Assembly (NCBI RefSeq): GCF_000733475.1
Contig: NZ_JPFK01000009.1
Location: 124,001 to 188,000 of the forward strand
Source of the DNA: Mangrovimonas yunxiaonensis
Lineage (GTDB): Bacteria > Bacteroidota > Bacteroidia > Flavobacteriales > Flavobacteriaceae
Direction of reading: 5' to 3'
Length of the DNA stretch: 64,000 nt
In this document: positions 16,305 through 23,719 of the stretch, piece after piece
Position numbering within the stretch: the first letter of the stretch is position 1
Layout of the letters: every line of letters starts with the position of its first letter
The notes under the pieces: model-generated
The model's database searches: none
What the model was told of the DNA's origin: nothing
The model's input: only the letters and a program-made list of their open reading frames with translations
Made by a program: the position numbers and the translations under genes

Positions 16305-17345
16305 TTAATTTATTTCCTTATGATAAAATTCAATATTTTCAATTTCATAGACTTGAGTAGTGCGACAATCTAGTTTATCTGGATTGAAAATGGCCAAATT
16401 ATAACCATCAGAATATAATGAACTTTGGTACTCAACTCCATCAAATCCCAACGATTTTATAAATTCTGAAATATATTGTGTTGGAATGTAATCTAACTGC
16501 TTATCTAATTTTCTGATTGGTAACGAAATTTCTTTTTGCAGTGTTTGAATGAAAGGCACATAAATTAAGAAGTCTTCTATTGCTTCATTTTCTGACCAGG
16601 GAATAGGATCATCTTTAGGGTTTCTTAAATTTAAAATTTTCAAATCTTCTTCTAATTGAAATTCTCCTACAGTAACGTAATCAAATAGTGAAGCTCGCGT
16701 TTCGTATAATGATGTTTTTAACGAATCTGCCACATATAAATATGATATACCTTTAGGATTTGCTCTGCCACCAGTTGTTAATTCTTTAGGGGGATTTCCC
16801 ATTTTATCAGGTGGAAAACCATTTTTATCAGAAATACGACATCTATAAAATATTCTCCCTTTTTTAATTTCCTTATAGAAGCTTTCGTGCATAAAAAAGC
16901 TAGTAAGCTTATTTAAGTCAATTGTGTTTTGAATGTGATACCGGTTTGTATATTTTATTTCCTCTTTAAAGTCTTCCCAAATACCGTGAATTTGGTTTGT
17001 TTCGGTAAGTAAATCAATCTTAATTTCAGAAGACACATTATTATTAAACAAATCTTCAATATCTTCAATTTCATCTGCAAAAATTGCTTGGAAAAGCTCT
17101 CTAGAGTTTACAACCTTGTCTGTCGTAAGATTAAAGTCTTTTTTTAAGGATTGTGGCAGATCAAGTTCCGAAGCTTTGTCAACTGCATAAAGCGATATGA
17201 TATTTCTAAAAAATGGCGAAAGCTCCCTAGCTGCATATATGGATACGTTAGTCGATCTACAGAAATTGCAATCACCTACTCTGTCATCTGCATTTATTAT
17301 ATTAATGAGATAGCCACTGGTAAAACAGTTAATGCAACAATTCAT
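16305..17345 (-). CDS. HEPN/RES N-terminal domain plus RES-domain NAD-consuming toxin
   Basis: 346 aa. The N-terminus has a CxxC...CxxC zinc-finger pattern (Cys4/Cys7 and Cys26/Cys29) and a helical HEPN-like region, as in the named HEPN/RES N-terminal family. The C-terminal RES domain starts near 160: GRIFYRCR (Arg168), SYLYVADSLKTSLYETRA (Tyr204, Glu215) and YQSSLYSDGYNLAIFN (Ser308). RES proteins degrade NAD+ and arrest growth, usually held in check by an Xre antitoxin. No Xre gene is adjacent here. Its start follows the sce7725 stop by 2 bp, so it is co-translated with the sce7726/sce7725 pair, suggesting an infection-triggered effector. Confidence 0.85.
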   Translation of the reverse strand: MNCCINCFTSGYLINIINADDRVGDCNFCRSTNVSIYAARELSPFFRNIISLYAVDKASELDLPQSLKKDFNLTTDKVVNSRELFQAIFADEIEDIEDLFNNNVSSEIKIDLLTETNQIHGIWEDFKEEIKYTNRYHIQNTIDLNKLTSFFMHESFYKEIKKGRIFYRCRISDKNGFPPDKMGNPPKELTTGGRANPKGISYLYVADSLKTSLYETRASLFDYVTVGEFQLEEDLKILNLRNPKDDPIPWSENEAIEDFLIYVPFIQTLQKEISLPIRKLDKQLDYIPTQYISEFIKSLGFDGVEYQSSLYSDGYNLAIFNPDKLDCRTTQVYEIENIEFYHKEIN

Positions 17346-17347
17346 AA

Positions 17348-18283
17348 CTATATATTAGTAATTACCAGTTCGATGTGGTTCATAATGGATAGTTTTTTAA
17401 GAGTTCCAAGACCAGGAAAATGACCTCTCTGTTTCAAGTCCCTAAAAATTTCTACCGCTCGGGTATGAATGTTTTGTTGATTACACCAAGCCACTAATTT
17501 ATCTAAAGCTTCAGCGAACTTACCTCCGATATCTGAAGTGTCACCATTTGAATCTGAAACAAAATGTTTTACCTTAATTTTACCTGTGCCATCAATATAG
17601 GATAAATGAATTGCTACAGCTCTTGGTAAAAATCCAGAATCAGAATAATTGTCACCTATTGTGATAAAGTCACCAAATCCAACGAAACCGTCTTCTTGAT
17701 AGTATCTGTATTCTTCAGAAAAACTACTTTCTTGGTCTAAATAATCAGCATTTTTAGATAACTCCTTAAAATAATCATCAAGAGACACCCTTGTATTTTG
17801 TTCAAATTCTCGGTAATATCTTCTACTTGTTTTAGAGAAGTAAATTAAATTATAAACAACATTTAGGCTTGAACTTAACAACTCAATGTTTTCTGTTGTT
17901 GTTTCAGCATTATGAATCAGAGTTACGCCATTATAATCTAGGTTTAAACCCTCAATAAATGGAATTAAAGTATCTAATTGTCTTGATGAAAAAGCATCGA
18001 TAATTACAGCTAATTGATAATTTTTGTAATGATTTAGATTTTCAGTAAGAACATCAATTATTACTTGACGGTTGTTTTTTAAATCTCCAACTCTAGGGTT
18101 AATAACAACATTAAAGTTGACATTTTTAGAAGCCAGTTCCTTTAAAGAAGATTTTAATGTGGAAGAACTCTTCACAGGTTCTATTACTGGTGAAGTCTTT
18201 AAAATATCGTTTGGAAATAAGCCACATAAATCTCTTAATGCGATTAACTCAAATTGTTTACCTCTGACATATGGGAAATACAT
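17348..18283 (-). CDS. sce7725 family protein
   Basis: 311 aa. The start MYFPYVRGKQFELIALRDL and the following SPVIEPVK mark the sce7725 family, which resembles the phage-related 'beta protein' family and probably adopts a TIM-barrel-like fold (alternating strands such as VNFNVVINPR, YQLAVIIDAF, NGVTLIHNA). Function is unknown. In most genomes it is paired with sce7726, as here, where the two frames overlap by 40 bp. It is followed after 2 bp by the RES toxin gene. Possible role: sensor or scaffold between nuclease and toxin, which is inference from position only. Confidence 0.8.
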   Translation of the reverse strand: MYFPYVRGKQFELIALRDLCGLFPNDILKTSPVIEPVKSSSTLKSSLKELASKNVNFNVVINPRVGDLKNNRQVIIDVLTENLNHYKNYQLAVIIDAFSSRQLDTLIPFIEGLNLDYNGVTLIHNAETTTENIELLSSSLNVVYNLIYFSKTSRRYYREFEQNTRVSLDDYFKELSKNADYLDQESSFSEEYRYYQEDGFVGFGDFITIGDNYSDSGFLPRAVAIHLSYIDGTGKIKVKHFVSDSNGDTSDIGGKFAEALDKLVAWCNQQNIHTRAVEIFRDLKQRGHFPGLGTLKKLSIMNHIELVITNI

Positions 18284-19149
18284 ACTTTGCTTTTTTGTGA
18301 TAAGAAATATTCTAATTGTTGGTATTCAATATCTGAAAAATCCAAAGAATAACAAATATGCTTAAGCGATTCTGGGATTTGTCTTTCTTTAAAAACTTCC
18401 GGATTAGAAATGTTCCTATATTTTAATTTTTGTACAACTAATTTTTGAAATTCTAAAATATCTATTTTTTTTGACATCTTAAGACATTCTCTAAAAATTT
18501 GAGTATTAGGAACATCAGGCACAAATTTAAAATAAGTTCTTATCAAGCTAATGTATTCATCTTTTCTCAATGTCTTGAAAAGAGTATCGTGCTTAAAAGT
18601 AAATGTATTTTTTTCAGCTTCTTTTACTGTTTTTAGTGCATTTCGTTGAGTTAACTCAATTATACCAATATTAGAATTATAATATTTCATTAATAGGTTT
18701 GGTATATGCTTTGAGCTTGTAACTATATAGATTTTATCTGCAAATTTTTCGTAATCAGATAACTGTTTATCTAACTTTTCCAGACCATCAAGTTCAGTTT
18801 TGATTTCATATATACGAGCTTCACCGTTTAAAAGAACAAAGTCAGCAATTGAATTACCTATTTTAAATTCATTTAATGCTATAGTGCTTTTCAAACTATA
18901 TTTTCTCAATAAAAGCTTATTGATAAGAATGTTCTTATAAACATACTCATTTTTATAATTGCGAAGTAAGGATTTGTAAATTTGATTTAAAACCTGAAGA
19001 TTAGTAGTACTCTCTTTGACTTTTGTATATCTATCGACACGATAAAATGTATCAAAATAATCTTCGTCTCTCACTATTTTTTTAAAATTAGCGGTAGAAA
19101 AAATTTGAGCTAAACTCCTAATTTGATTTAAATCTTTTGTTATCTCCAT
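18244..19149 (-). CDS. sce7726 family protein, PD-(D/E)XK nuclease-like
   Basis: 301 aa. The core pattern of the sce7726 family is present: EYVYKNILINKLLLRKYS, then NEFKIGNSIADFVLLNG and ARIYEIKTELDGLEKLDKQL. The residues Glu94, Asp103, Glu115 and Lys117 make an E-x8-D-x11-E-x-K arrangement typical of PD-(D/E)XK restriction-like nucleases, so DNA cleavage is plausible. The later half is helical. It opens the four-gene operon with sce7725, RES and DUF4238. A 40-bp overlap with sce7725 implies tight coupling. Confidence 0.8.
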   Translation of the reverse strand: MEITKDLNQIRSLAQIFSTANFKKIVRDEDYFDTFYRVDRYTKVKESTTNLQVLNQIYKSLLRNYKNEYVYKNILINKLLLRKYSLKSTIALNEFKIGNSIADFVLLNGEARIYEIKTELDGLEKLDKQLSDYEKFADKIYIVTSSKHIPNLLMKYYNSNIGIIELTQRNALKTVKEAEKNTFTFKHDTLFKTLRKDEYISLIRTYFKFVPDVPNTQIFRECLKMSKKIDILEFQKLVVQKLKYRNISNPEVFKERQIPESLKHICYSLDFSDIEYQQLEYFLSQKSKVCISHMSEVNNLS

Positions 19150-19232
19150 ATATTTTACAAATCTACAAAATTCATATAGAAGTCGTAATTCTAACGACTT
19201 TTAGGTTTTTTTATTGGGTATGCGACTTTGTA

Positions 19233-19916
19233 TCAGGTTCTTTTGTCTTTACTTTCCTTATCAAAAGCAATCAAATTGAATAGTTGTCGCATTCTGGAAC
19301 GTACTCTATTGCCGTATCTTTCTTCTAATTCTTGGGCGTTTAAGTTTGTAGTTGCGTGGGTTTTGACCCCTCGACTGCGCTCGGGGTGACAGGTTCTTAC
19401 AAACAAATCGTAACGAGATAAGAGGATTTCGCCCATAACATTGCAATCTTTACCAAAATGTCTTCCAGTTGTTTCTACTCCTAAATCATCAAAGCAATAG
19501 AAATTACTACTTCCATATTCTTGAATGGTTTTGTAGCCAATATTGTTGAAAGCAAACGTGATGTTTCTTGCTGGAATTAGTTCGTAGGATTTTTGGTGCG
19601 GTACAATGTGCCTCAAAAGTTTCATTAAACTGGTTTTACCACAACCAACAGGACCCGATAATAAAATCCCTTTGTTGGGGTCTATATTTAATTTTGCACA
19701 GGCTTCAAAATCACGAATGAAATAAATGCATAGTTTATAAAGCACAACTTCATCTTCTTCATAAATCTTGAAGTTTTTGCCAAATAACAACTTTCCTTTT
19801 GCATCGAGGTAAATGAGTATGCTTTTGAAATCATACTGAATACAATTGTCTTTTAACTCGCCAAGTTTGTATTGGACTCCTTTTTCGATGATTATGTGAG
19901 GTTGATTTGTGTTCAT
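19233..19916 (-). CDS. DnaC/IstB-like AAA ATPase with in-frame repeat insertion
   Basis: 227 aa. Walker A G88-PVGCGKT-95, Walker B CFDDLG (141-146), a sensor-like THATTNLNAQELEERYG and an arginine-rich RVRSRMRQ identify a DnaC-type helicase loader or island replication ATPase. Residues 174-184 contain CHPERSRG, the well-known translation of a Bacteroidota intergenic palindromic repeat; the DNA at about 19365-19397 (CCTCGACTGCGCTCGGGGTG) is that repeat, inserted without breaking the frame between the LLSRYDLFV and KTHATTN segments. Whether the enzyme still works is unclear. It belongs with the 178-aa and excisionase-like genes upstream. Confidence 0.8.
   Translation of the reverse strand: MNTNQPHIIIEKGVQYKLGELKDNCIQYDFKSILIYLDAKGKLLFGKNFKIYEEDEVVLYKLCIYFIRDFEACAKLNIDPNKGILLSGPVGCGKTSLMKLLRHIVPHQKSYELIPARNITFAFNNIGYKTIQEYGSSNFYCFDDLGVETTGRHFGKDCNVMGEILLSRYDLFVRTCHPERSRGVKTHATTNLNAQELEERYGNRVRSRMRQLFNLIAFDKESKDKRT
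19365..19397 (-). repeat. REP-like palindromic repeat inside a coding region
   Basis: CCCCTCGACTGCGCTCGGGG with its flank is a REP-type palindrome (CCCCgag/ctcGGGG core). Related copies occur in the spacers at about 19925-19990 and 20595-20665. Here it adds about 11 codons to the ATPase gene. Confidence 0.7.
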
Positions 19917-19994
19917 ACTTGTATTTATGAGATTGCTTCACTTTGTTCGTAATGACGATGAGATCCTGAAACAAGTTCAGGATGACACAATGTG

Positions 19995-20531
19995 TCAAAG
20001 AGGTTCGTTGTAGTTTTTATTTTTAGTTGTCTTAAGGTTGTCCATATTTGGGACACTACTATTTTGTTTTAAATCATTTTCAGAATCGTTAAAATCTAAT
20101 TTTTTTAAATTTTTCTGTTTATTACTGTTTATGTTTTCTATAGTTTGTATATGTTTATATATAGGTACCAGTGCTTGTCCAGTACTTGTCTCGATTTGAG
20201 TAGAGTTGTGTCCCACTACTTGTCCAGTACTTGTCCCAAATTTGAGCATCTTAATTTTGCTCCCTCTATACGGATTGTGAGATGGGAAATACACGATATA
20301 TTTCCAATGGTTTAATTCCTTGATGCATCTGTGATAGGTAGATTTTGAACCTATTTTAGATAATTGCATAACCTCATCACGGTTTATAAAGAACTCTTCT
20401 AAAAATCGGTTTAAATTCCATAACTGGAATAAGGCTATATATAAGCTTATGTGGGTTGGATTTAAGCGACTGTCTTTAGAAAATTGACTGAAAACTGCGT
20501 TGAGATGTTTGATGTAATTTATTTCTTGCAT
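19995..20531 (-). CDS. Hypothetical protein, likely winged-helix replication-associated
   Basis: 178 aa from the ATG at 20531, chosen because the extra 13 residues of the longer frame (to 20570) come from a REP-like repeat. The N-terminal part NPTHISLYIALFQLWNLNRF and SKIGSKSTYHRCIKELNHWKYI looks like the winged helix found in replication-initiation or transcription proteins of Bacteroidota islands. The C-terminal half is a low-complexity Asn/Ser/Lys tail. It lies between the excisionase-like and ATPase genes on the same strand and probably acts with them in excision or replication. Confidence 0.65.
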   Translation of the reverse strand: MQEINYIKHLNAVFSQFSKDSRLNPTHISLYIALFQLWNLNRFLEEFFINRDEVMQLSKIGSKSTYHRCIKELNHWKYIVYFPSHNPYRGSKIKMLKFGTSTGQVVGHNSTQIETSTGQALVPIYKHIQTIENINSNKQKNLKKLDFNDSENDLKQNSSVPNMDNLKTTKNKNYNEPL

Positions 20532-20678
20532 AAGTTGACTTCTCGATACAATTTTGTGAAACAAAATCACTCGAAGTGACGTTACCTTTCATTTTTATGA
20601 GATACTGAAACAACCTTTCGACTGCGCTCAAGGTGACAGTTTAAGTTAGCATTAATGAGATTCCCGCCTTTGCGGGAA

Positions 20679-20957
20679 TTAAAACTTATTATGAATGCGG
20701 TTTTCTTCCATTACTTTAAGGATTTCTTCGTAGTCGTAATAGATGACTCCACCGACTTTTGTGTATGGTAATGTACCATTTATGCGAAGATTTTGTAATG
20801 TTCCTGGTGAGATACTTAAAAGGTCTCTTACTTCTGGTGATTTGAGCCATTTTTTAGGTGCAAAACCTGATTGGTGGTTAATGATTGCTTTAATATCTTC
20901 CAGTAATTCTTCTTTAAACTCTCGAAGATCTTCGGTAGTGATAATTGTTGCTGCCAT
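20679..20957 (-). CDS. Excisionase-like helix-turn-helix protein
   Basis: 92 aa. Residues 37-80 form a MerR-type/HTH_17 DNA-binding domain: KKWLKSPEVRDLLSISPGTL, then LRINGTLPYTKVGG and YYDYEEILKVM. The N-terminal half is an amphipathic helix (DLREFKEELLEDIKAI). Such proteins serve as excisionase or directionality factors in CTnDOT-type elements. The gene starts 148 bp after the rteC stop, with a 13-bp inverted repeat just upstream (20977-21019), the place where RteC acts in CTnDOT. Confidence 0.8.
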   Translation of the reverse strand: MAATIITTEDLREFKEELLEDIKAIINHQSGFAPKKWLKSPEVRDLLSISPGTLQNLRINGTLPYTKVGGVIYYDYEEILKVMEENRIHNKF

Positions 20958-20976
20958 AGTAAAGTTTTTAGTTTAA

Positions 20977-21019
20977 AATAGCTACCGCTTTGAACATAAC
21001 ATTCGCAGCAGTAGCTATT
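20977..21019. promoter_or_regulatory. 13-bp inverted repeat, candidate RteC operator
   Basis: AATAGCTACCGCT (20977-20989) and AGCAGTAGCTATT (21007-21019) are reverse complements with one mismatch, centres 30 bp apart. They lie 20-62 bp upstream of the excisionase-like start and downstream of rteC. In CTnDOT, RteC binds an inverted repeat ahead of the excision operon. Confidence 0.55.
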
Positions 21020-21104
21020 AATGTGATTTGACTTTCGTTTGGCAAATATGAAGGGAATTGATTTTGTTTATTCACAACGGGGATTGTGTTGTGAACGATT
21101 TTAC

Positions 21105-21953
21105 CTAAATCCCTTCATCGGTATCTTCCATTCGTTTTAGCAATCCTTTATTTAATGTGGTAAGAAATTTTGCTCTATCGGCTTTCCGAGTCCTAATTTC
21201 AAGGAATGTACGACGGTATTGCCCTAAATCTATTTCAAAAATATGTTCAAAATATTCTGCAATATCTTTTAAATCAGCAGCACCATTATTAAAGACACCT
21301 TCTGTGTGTAATGCATAAACCAGCTCAATTAAGGCTACTTTTGGGCTTGTCCAAATCATTTTCAAGTTCGGTTTGCGTTGTGATTTTTCGCCATTGTCTT
21401 TACTACCAATTAATACTAAATTATTTTCTAAATACAATTGAATTAAATCGTTGGCTAGTATCTTAGCTACTTTATAATCATGTGAGGTTGAAAAGTTTGT
21501 ATCTGCTTCAAAGTAGTAGCTAGATAACGACATTTTAATGTCGAACTTACTACGTAAAAAGTATTTATGATCTAGGTATGTACTACCTGAACGGTAGTAT
21601 TTATAAAACTCTAATTCATTGTCAAAAAATGCTTTCAGTTTAACCAATTCATTGTTATAATATTTTTTTACAATTCGGCTACCTCCGTTTGGTCTTTTCA
21701 TTTCAATTTTAAAAATTGTATTGTAATAAATTAACTTGGATGTAAACTGGGGTTTAATTTCTTTAAAGAATTTTATCTCTTCTGCATCTGTTTTAAACTT
21801 TGTTTTTAACAAAACGCCTCTTAATGAGTCTATAGTTTTTAGAATGATTTCTATTGCTTTTTCACATCGAGTAGATTGATTATCGATTTCTAAATCTATG
21901 AAGTTTAATTGATCATTAAGATTAGTTAGTAGGTTATTTATTTTTGAACTCAA
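21105..21953 (-). CDS. rteC: RteC-family excision regulator
   Basis: 282 aa. The RteC pattern is seen throughout: RCEKAIEIILKTIDSLRGVL, EIKFFKEIKPQFTSKLIYYN, FFDNELEFYKYYRSGSTYLD and the C-terminal KVALIELVYALHTEGVFNNG, then IAEYFEHIFEIDLGQYRRTF. RteC activates the excision operon of CTnDOT-type elements. The start is a TTG at 21953; no ATG exists until about codon 85, and an in-frame stop lies three codons upstream. That TTG overlaps the TGA stop of the upstream TetR gene (TTGA), so rteC appears to be translated by coupling to the cargo operon. Confidence 0.85.
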   Translation of the reverse strand: MSSKINNLLTNLNDQLNFIDLEIDNQSTRCEKAIEIILKTIDSLRGVLLKTKFKTDAEEIKFFKEIKPQFTSKLIYYNTIFKIEMKRPNGGSRIVKKYYNNELVKLKAFFDNELEFYKYYRSGSTYLDHKYFLRSKFDIKMSLSSYYFEADTNFSTSHDYKVAKILANDLIQLYLENNLVLIGSKDNGEKSQRKPNLKMIWTSPKVALIELVYALHTEGVFNNGAADLKDIAEYFEHIFEIDLGQYRRTFLEIRTRKADRAKFLTTLNKGLLKRMEDTDEGI

Positions 21954-22564
21954 ATAGTTTTATTTTTATTAAACTCATTTAACATTTCTAATCCTTTTAC
22001 CGACACCAACCTATGTAAAAACAATGAGTTTAAAAACTTAAGCGTATTTTGGTTTGTTCCTGGATTGTAGAAAAAACCATCCAAAAAAATGATTTTAGAA
22101 ATATCATTAAAAGATTCACAAATTTCTTCTGTGTTTATATCCATTTTATAATACCCTTCTTGTTTACCCTTAATGATATTTTCTCTAAGAAAAGGTATTA
22201 CTATAATATTTTTGTGTTTAACAACTTCTAAGAAAATTGTTGGATAGTATTTTTTTAATTCTTTGCCAAATGAAGCAGATATGTTAAAAGAAAGCTCATT
22301 TATATAATCAAAAAAAAGTATTAATTCTTGTAATGCATTTTTGCTTATTTGTTTGTTTTCAAAAATTTCTTTTTTCAGCTCTTTTATTTGTAATTCTATA
22401 ACTTGATGTAATAAATCGTCTTTATTTTCAAAATATTTATAAATTGTTTTTTTAGACACACCGCATTTTTTTGCAATATCATCCATTGTGATATGCTGGA
22501 TCCCATAATTAAAAAACATATTGACTGCTTGTTCTAAAATCATTTTTTTTCTATTAAAAGCCAT
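21950..22564 (-). CDS. TetR/AcrR-family transcriptional regulator
   Basis: 204 aa. The N-terminal helix-turn-helix is classical: ILEQAVNMFFNYGIQHITMD, then DIAKKCGVSKKTIYKYFENK. The C-terminal ligand domain is variable. TetR regulators commonly repress efflux or lipid genes, both present in the adjoining cluster. It lies 14 bp after the acyltransferase gene and overlaps rteC by 4 bp, linking control of the cargo to control of excision. Confidence 0.85.
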   Translation of the reverse strand: MAFNRKKMILEQAVNMFFNYGIQHITMDDIAKKCGVSKKTIYKYFENKDDLLHQVIELQIKELKKEIFENKQISKNALQELILFFDYINELSFNISASFGKELKKYYPTIFLEVVKHKNIIVIPFLRENIIKGKQEGYYKMDINTEEICESFNDISKIIFLDGFFYNPGTNQNTLKFLNSLFLHRLVSVKGLEMLNEFNKNKTI

Positions 22565-22578
22565 ACTCTATTTTTTTG

Positions 22579-23460
22579 TTATGATAAATTTCCAATCCAT
22601 CTCCTTTTATATTCATCTTTATATTTTCGTTTCCAACGTCTATGACTCCAGAGGTAGTTTTCAGGGTTTTTATATATTGACTCTTCTAATTTTTTGGCAT
22701 AAAATTGTGTGATTAATCCAACTTGATATTGTTCTGAAAAATCAAAAAGAGGTGTTATAACAAATTTGTAATAACCTCTATCTAAACGAATAATGTTTGC
22801 AAAAAAGGAAGTGGTTTTATTTGATGCCGTATAAAGTTCGGCTCCACTTAAAAAGGCTGTTTTTTGGTTTAAAAAATTTGTCCAAAAACTTTTTATTGAA
22901 ATTTTTGGGGTTTGGTCTGCAACTAAAACTAATACATGTGGATTGTCCTTGAATTTTTCAATCTCTCGTTTTAATTTTTTTGATGAAACCAATTTTGAAC
23001 CAAATCGACTCCTCATTTGCTTCATTAAGCTATTAAACTTTTTATTTTTTATGGGTTTGTAAGCAACTATAACATTATCTTCTAATACACTTGAAATATG
23101 TAAATTCGCCCATTCCCAATTAAACTGATGCCCCAAATAAACATGACAATTTTTCTTTTGAGATATTATGTTTATTAATTCAGAATAATCTACAGAGATC
23201 CTGCTATGCAATTCTTCTTTTGATATCGACAAAAGTTTTAATGTCTCAATAAAATTATCGCAGAAATTTCTGTAAAATTTTTTCTCAATAATTAGCCTTT
23301 CTTTTTTGTTTAGACTGGTAAATGAATTCTTAATGTTTTCTGATACCGTTTTTCTACGATATTTTACAACATAATACAACAAATAATAACAGACATCTGA
23401 TATCAGATACAATAGTCTTAACGGAAGAAGTGAAAACACATATGATATTTTGTAAAGCAT
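22579..23460 (-). CDS. LpxL/HtrB-like lysophospholipid acyltransferase
   Basis: 293 aa. A hydrophobic N-terminus (LLPLRLLYLISDVCYYLLYY) anchors it to the inner membrane. The acyltransferase motif H111-QFNW-E116 (GHQFNWEW) is followed by KPIKNKKFNSLMKQMRSRFG, VLVADQTPK and a WSHRRWK C-terminal motif, all as in lipid A lauroyl/myristoyl transferases. It likely transfers an acyl chain to lipid A or a phospholipid. Within the island it may remodel the envelope to suit the efflux pump or to resist membrane-active compounds. Confidence 0.85.
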   Translation of the reverse strand: MLYKISYVFSLLPLRLLYLISDVCYYLLYYVVKYRRKTVSENIKNSFTSLNKKERLIIEKKFYRNFCDNFIETLKLLSISKEELHSRISVDYSELINIISQKKNCHVYLGHQFNWEWANLHISSVLEDNVIVAYKPIKNKKFNSLMKQMRSRFGSKLVSSKKLKREIEKFKDNPHVLVLVADQTPKISIKSFWTNFLNQKTAFLSGAELYTASNKTTSFFANIIRLDRGYYKFVITPLFDFSEQYQVGLITQFYAKKLEESIYKNPENYLWSHRRWKRKYKDEYKRRWIGNLS

Positions 23461-23507
23461 AAGTCAGAGTTTAATATATTTGTAATGGCTTGTTCTATGT
23501 TTAACAC

Positions 23508-23704
23508 CTAACTAGCCAGGTATAAATAATCTATATCAATATTCTCAATTTTATCCTCCTTAATTGTTGTATTGATATTTTTTCAATTCTATATATTCTA
23601 CTAATTGTGGTGTACAAATTTTTGTTAGATTTTTTATCTATAATTTCAAAAGTATAATCCCTAATGTTATTTACTATTTTAGTTATTTTGGTATTATCTT
23701 TCAT
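23508..23704 (-). pseudogene. Small gene with two frameshifts at A6 runs
   Basis: The plain frame from the ATG at 23704 stops at 23531 (57 aa), but its second half is not protein-like. If one base is removed from each of two A6 runs (minus strand; T6 at 23630-23635 and at 23578-23583), the product becomes a coherent 64-aa protein: MKDNTKITKIVNNIRDYTFE, then IIDKNLTKICTPQLVEYIEL, then KNINTTIKEDKIENIDIDYL and YLAS, stop at 23508. The gap fits the operon (15 bp after the ABC1 stop, 47 bp before the acyltransferase). Alternatives are slippery-run decay, sequencing error or chance. Confidence 0.4.
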
Positions 23705-23719
23705 AAATTATATTCAGTA

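Noticed and set aside
16305-17345. Xre-RES toxin-antitoxin pair
   Set aside because: The toxin domain is clear, but no helix-turn-helix antitoxin gene lies on either side; the neighbours are sce7725 and DUF4238.
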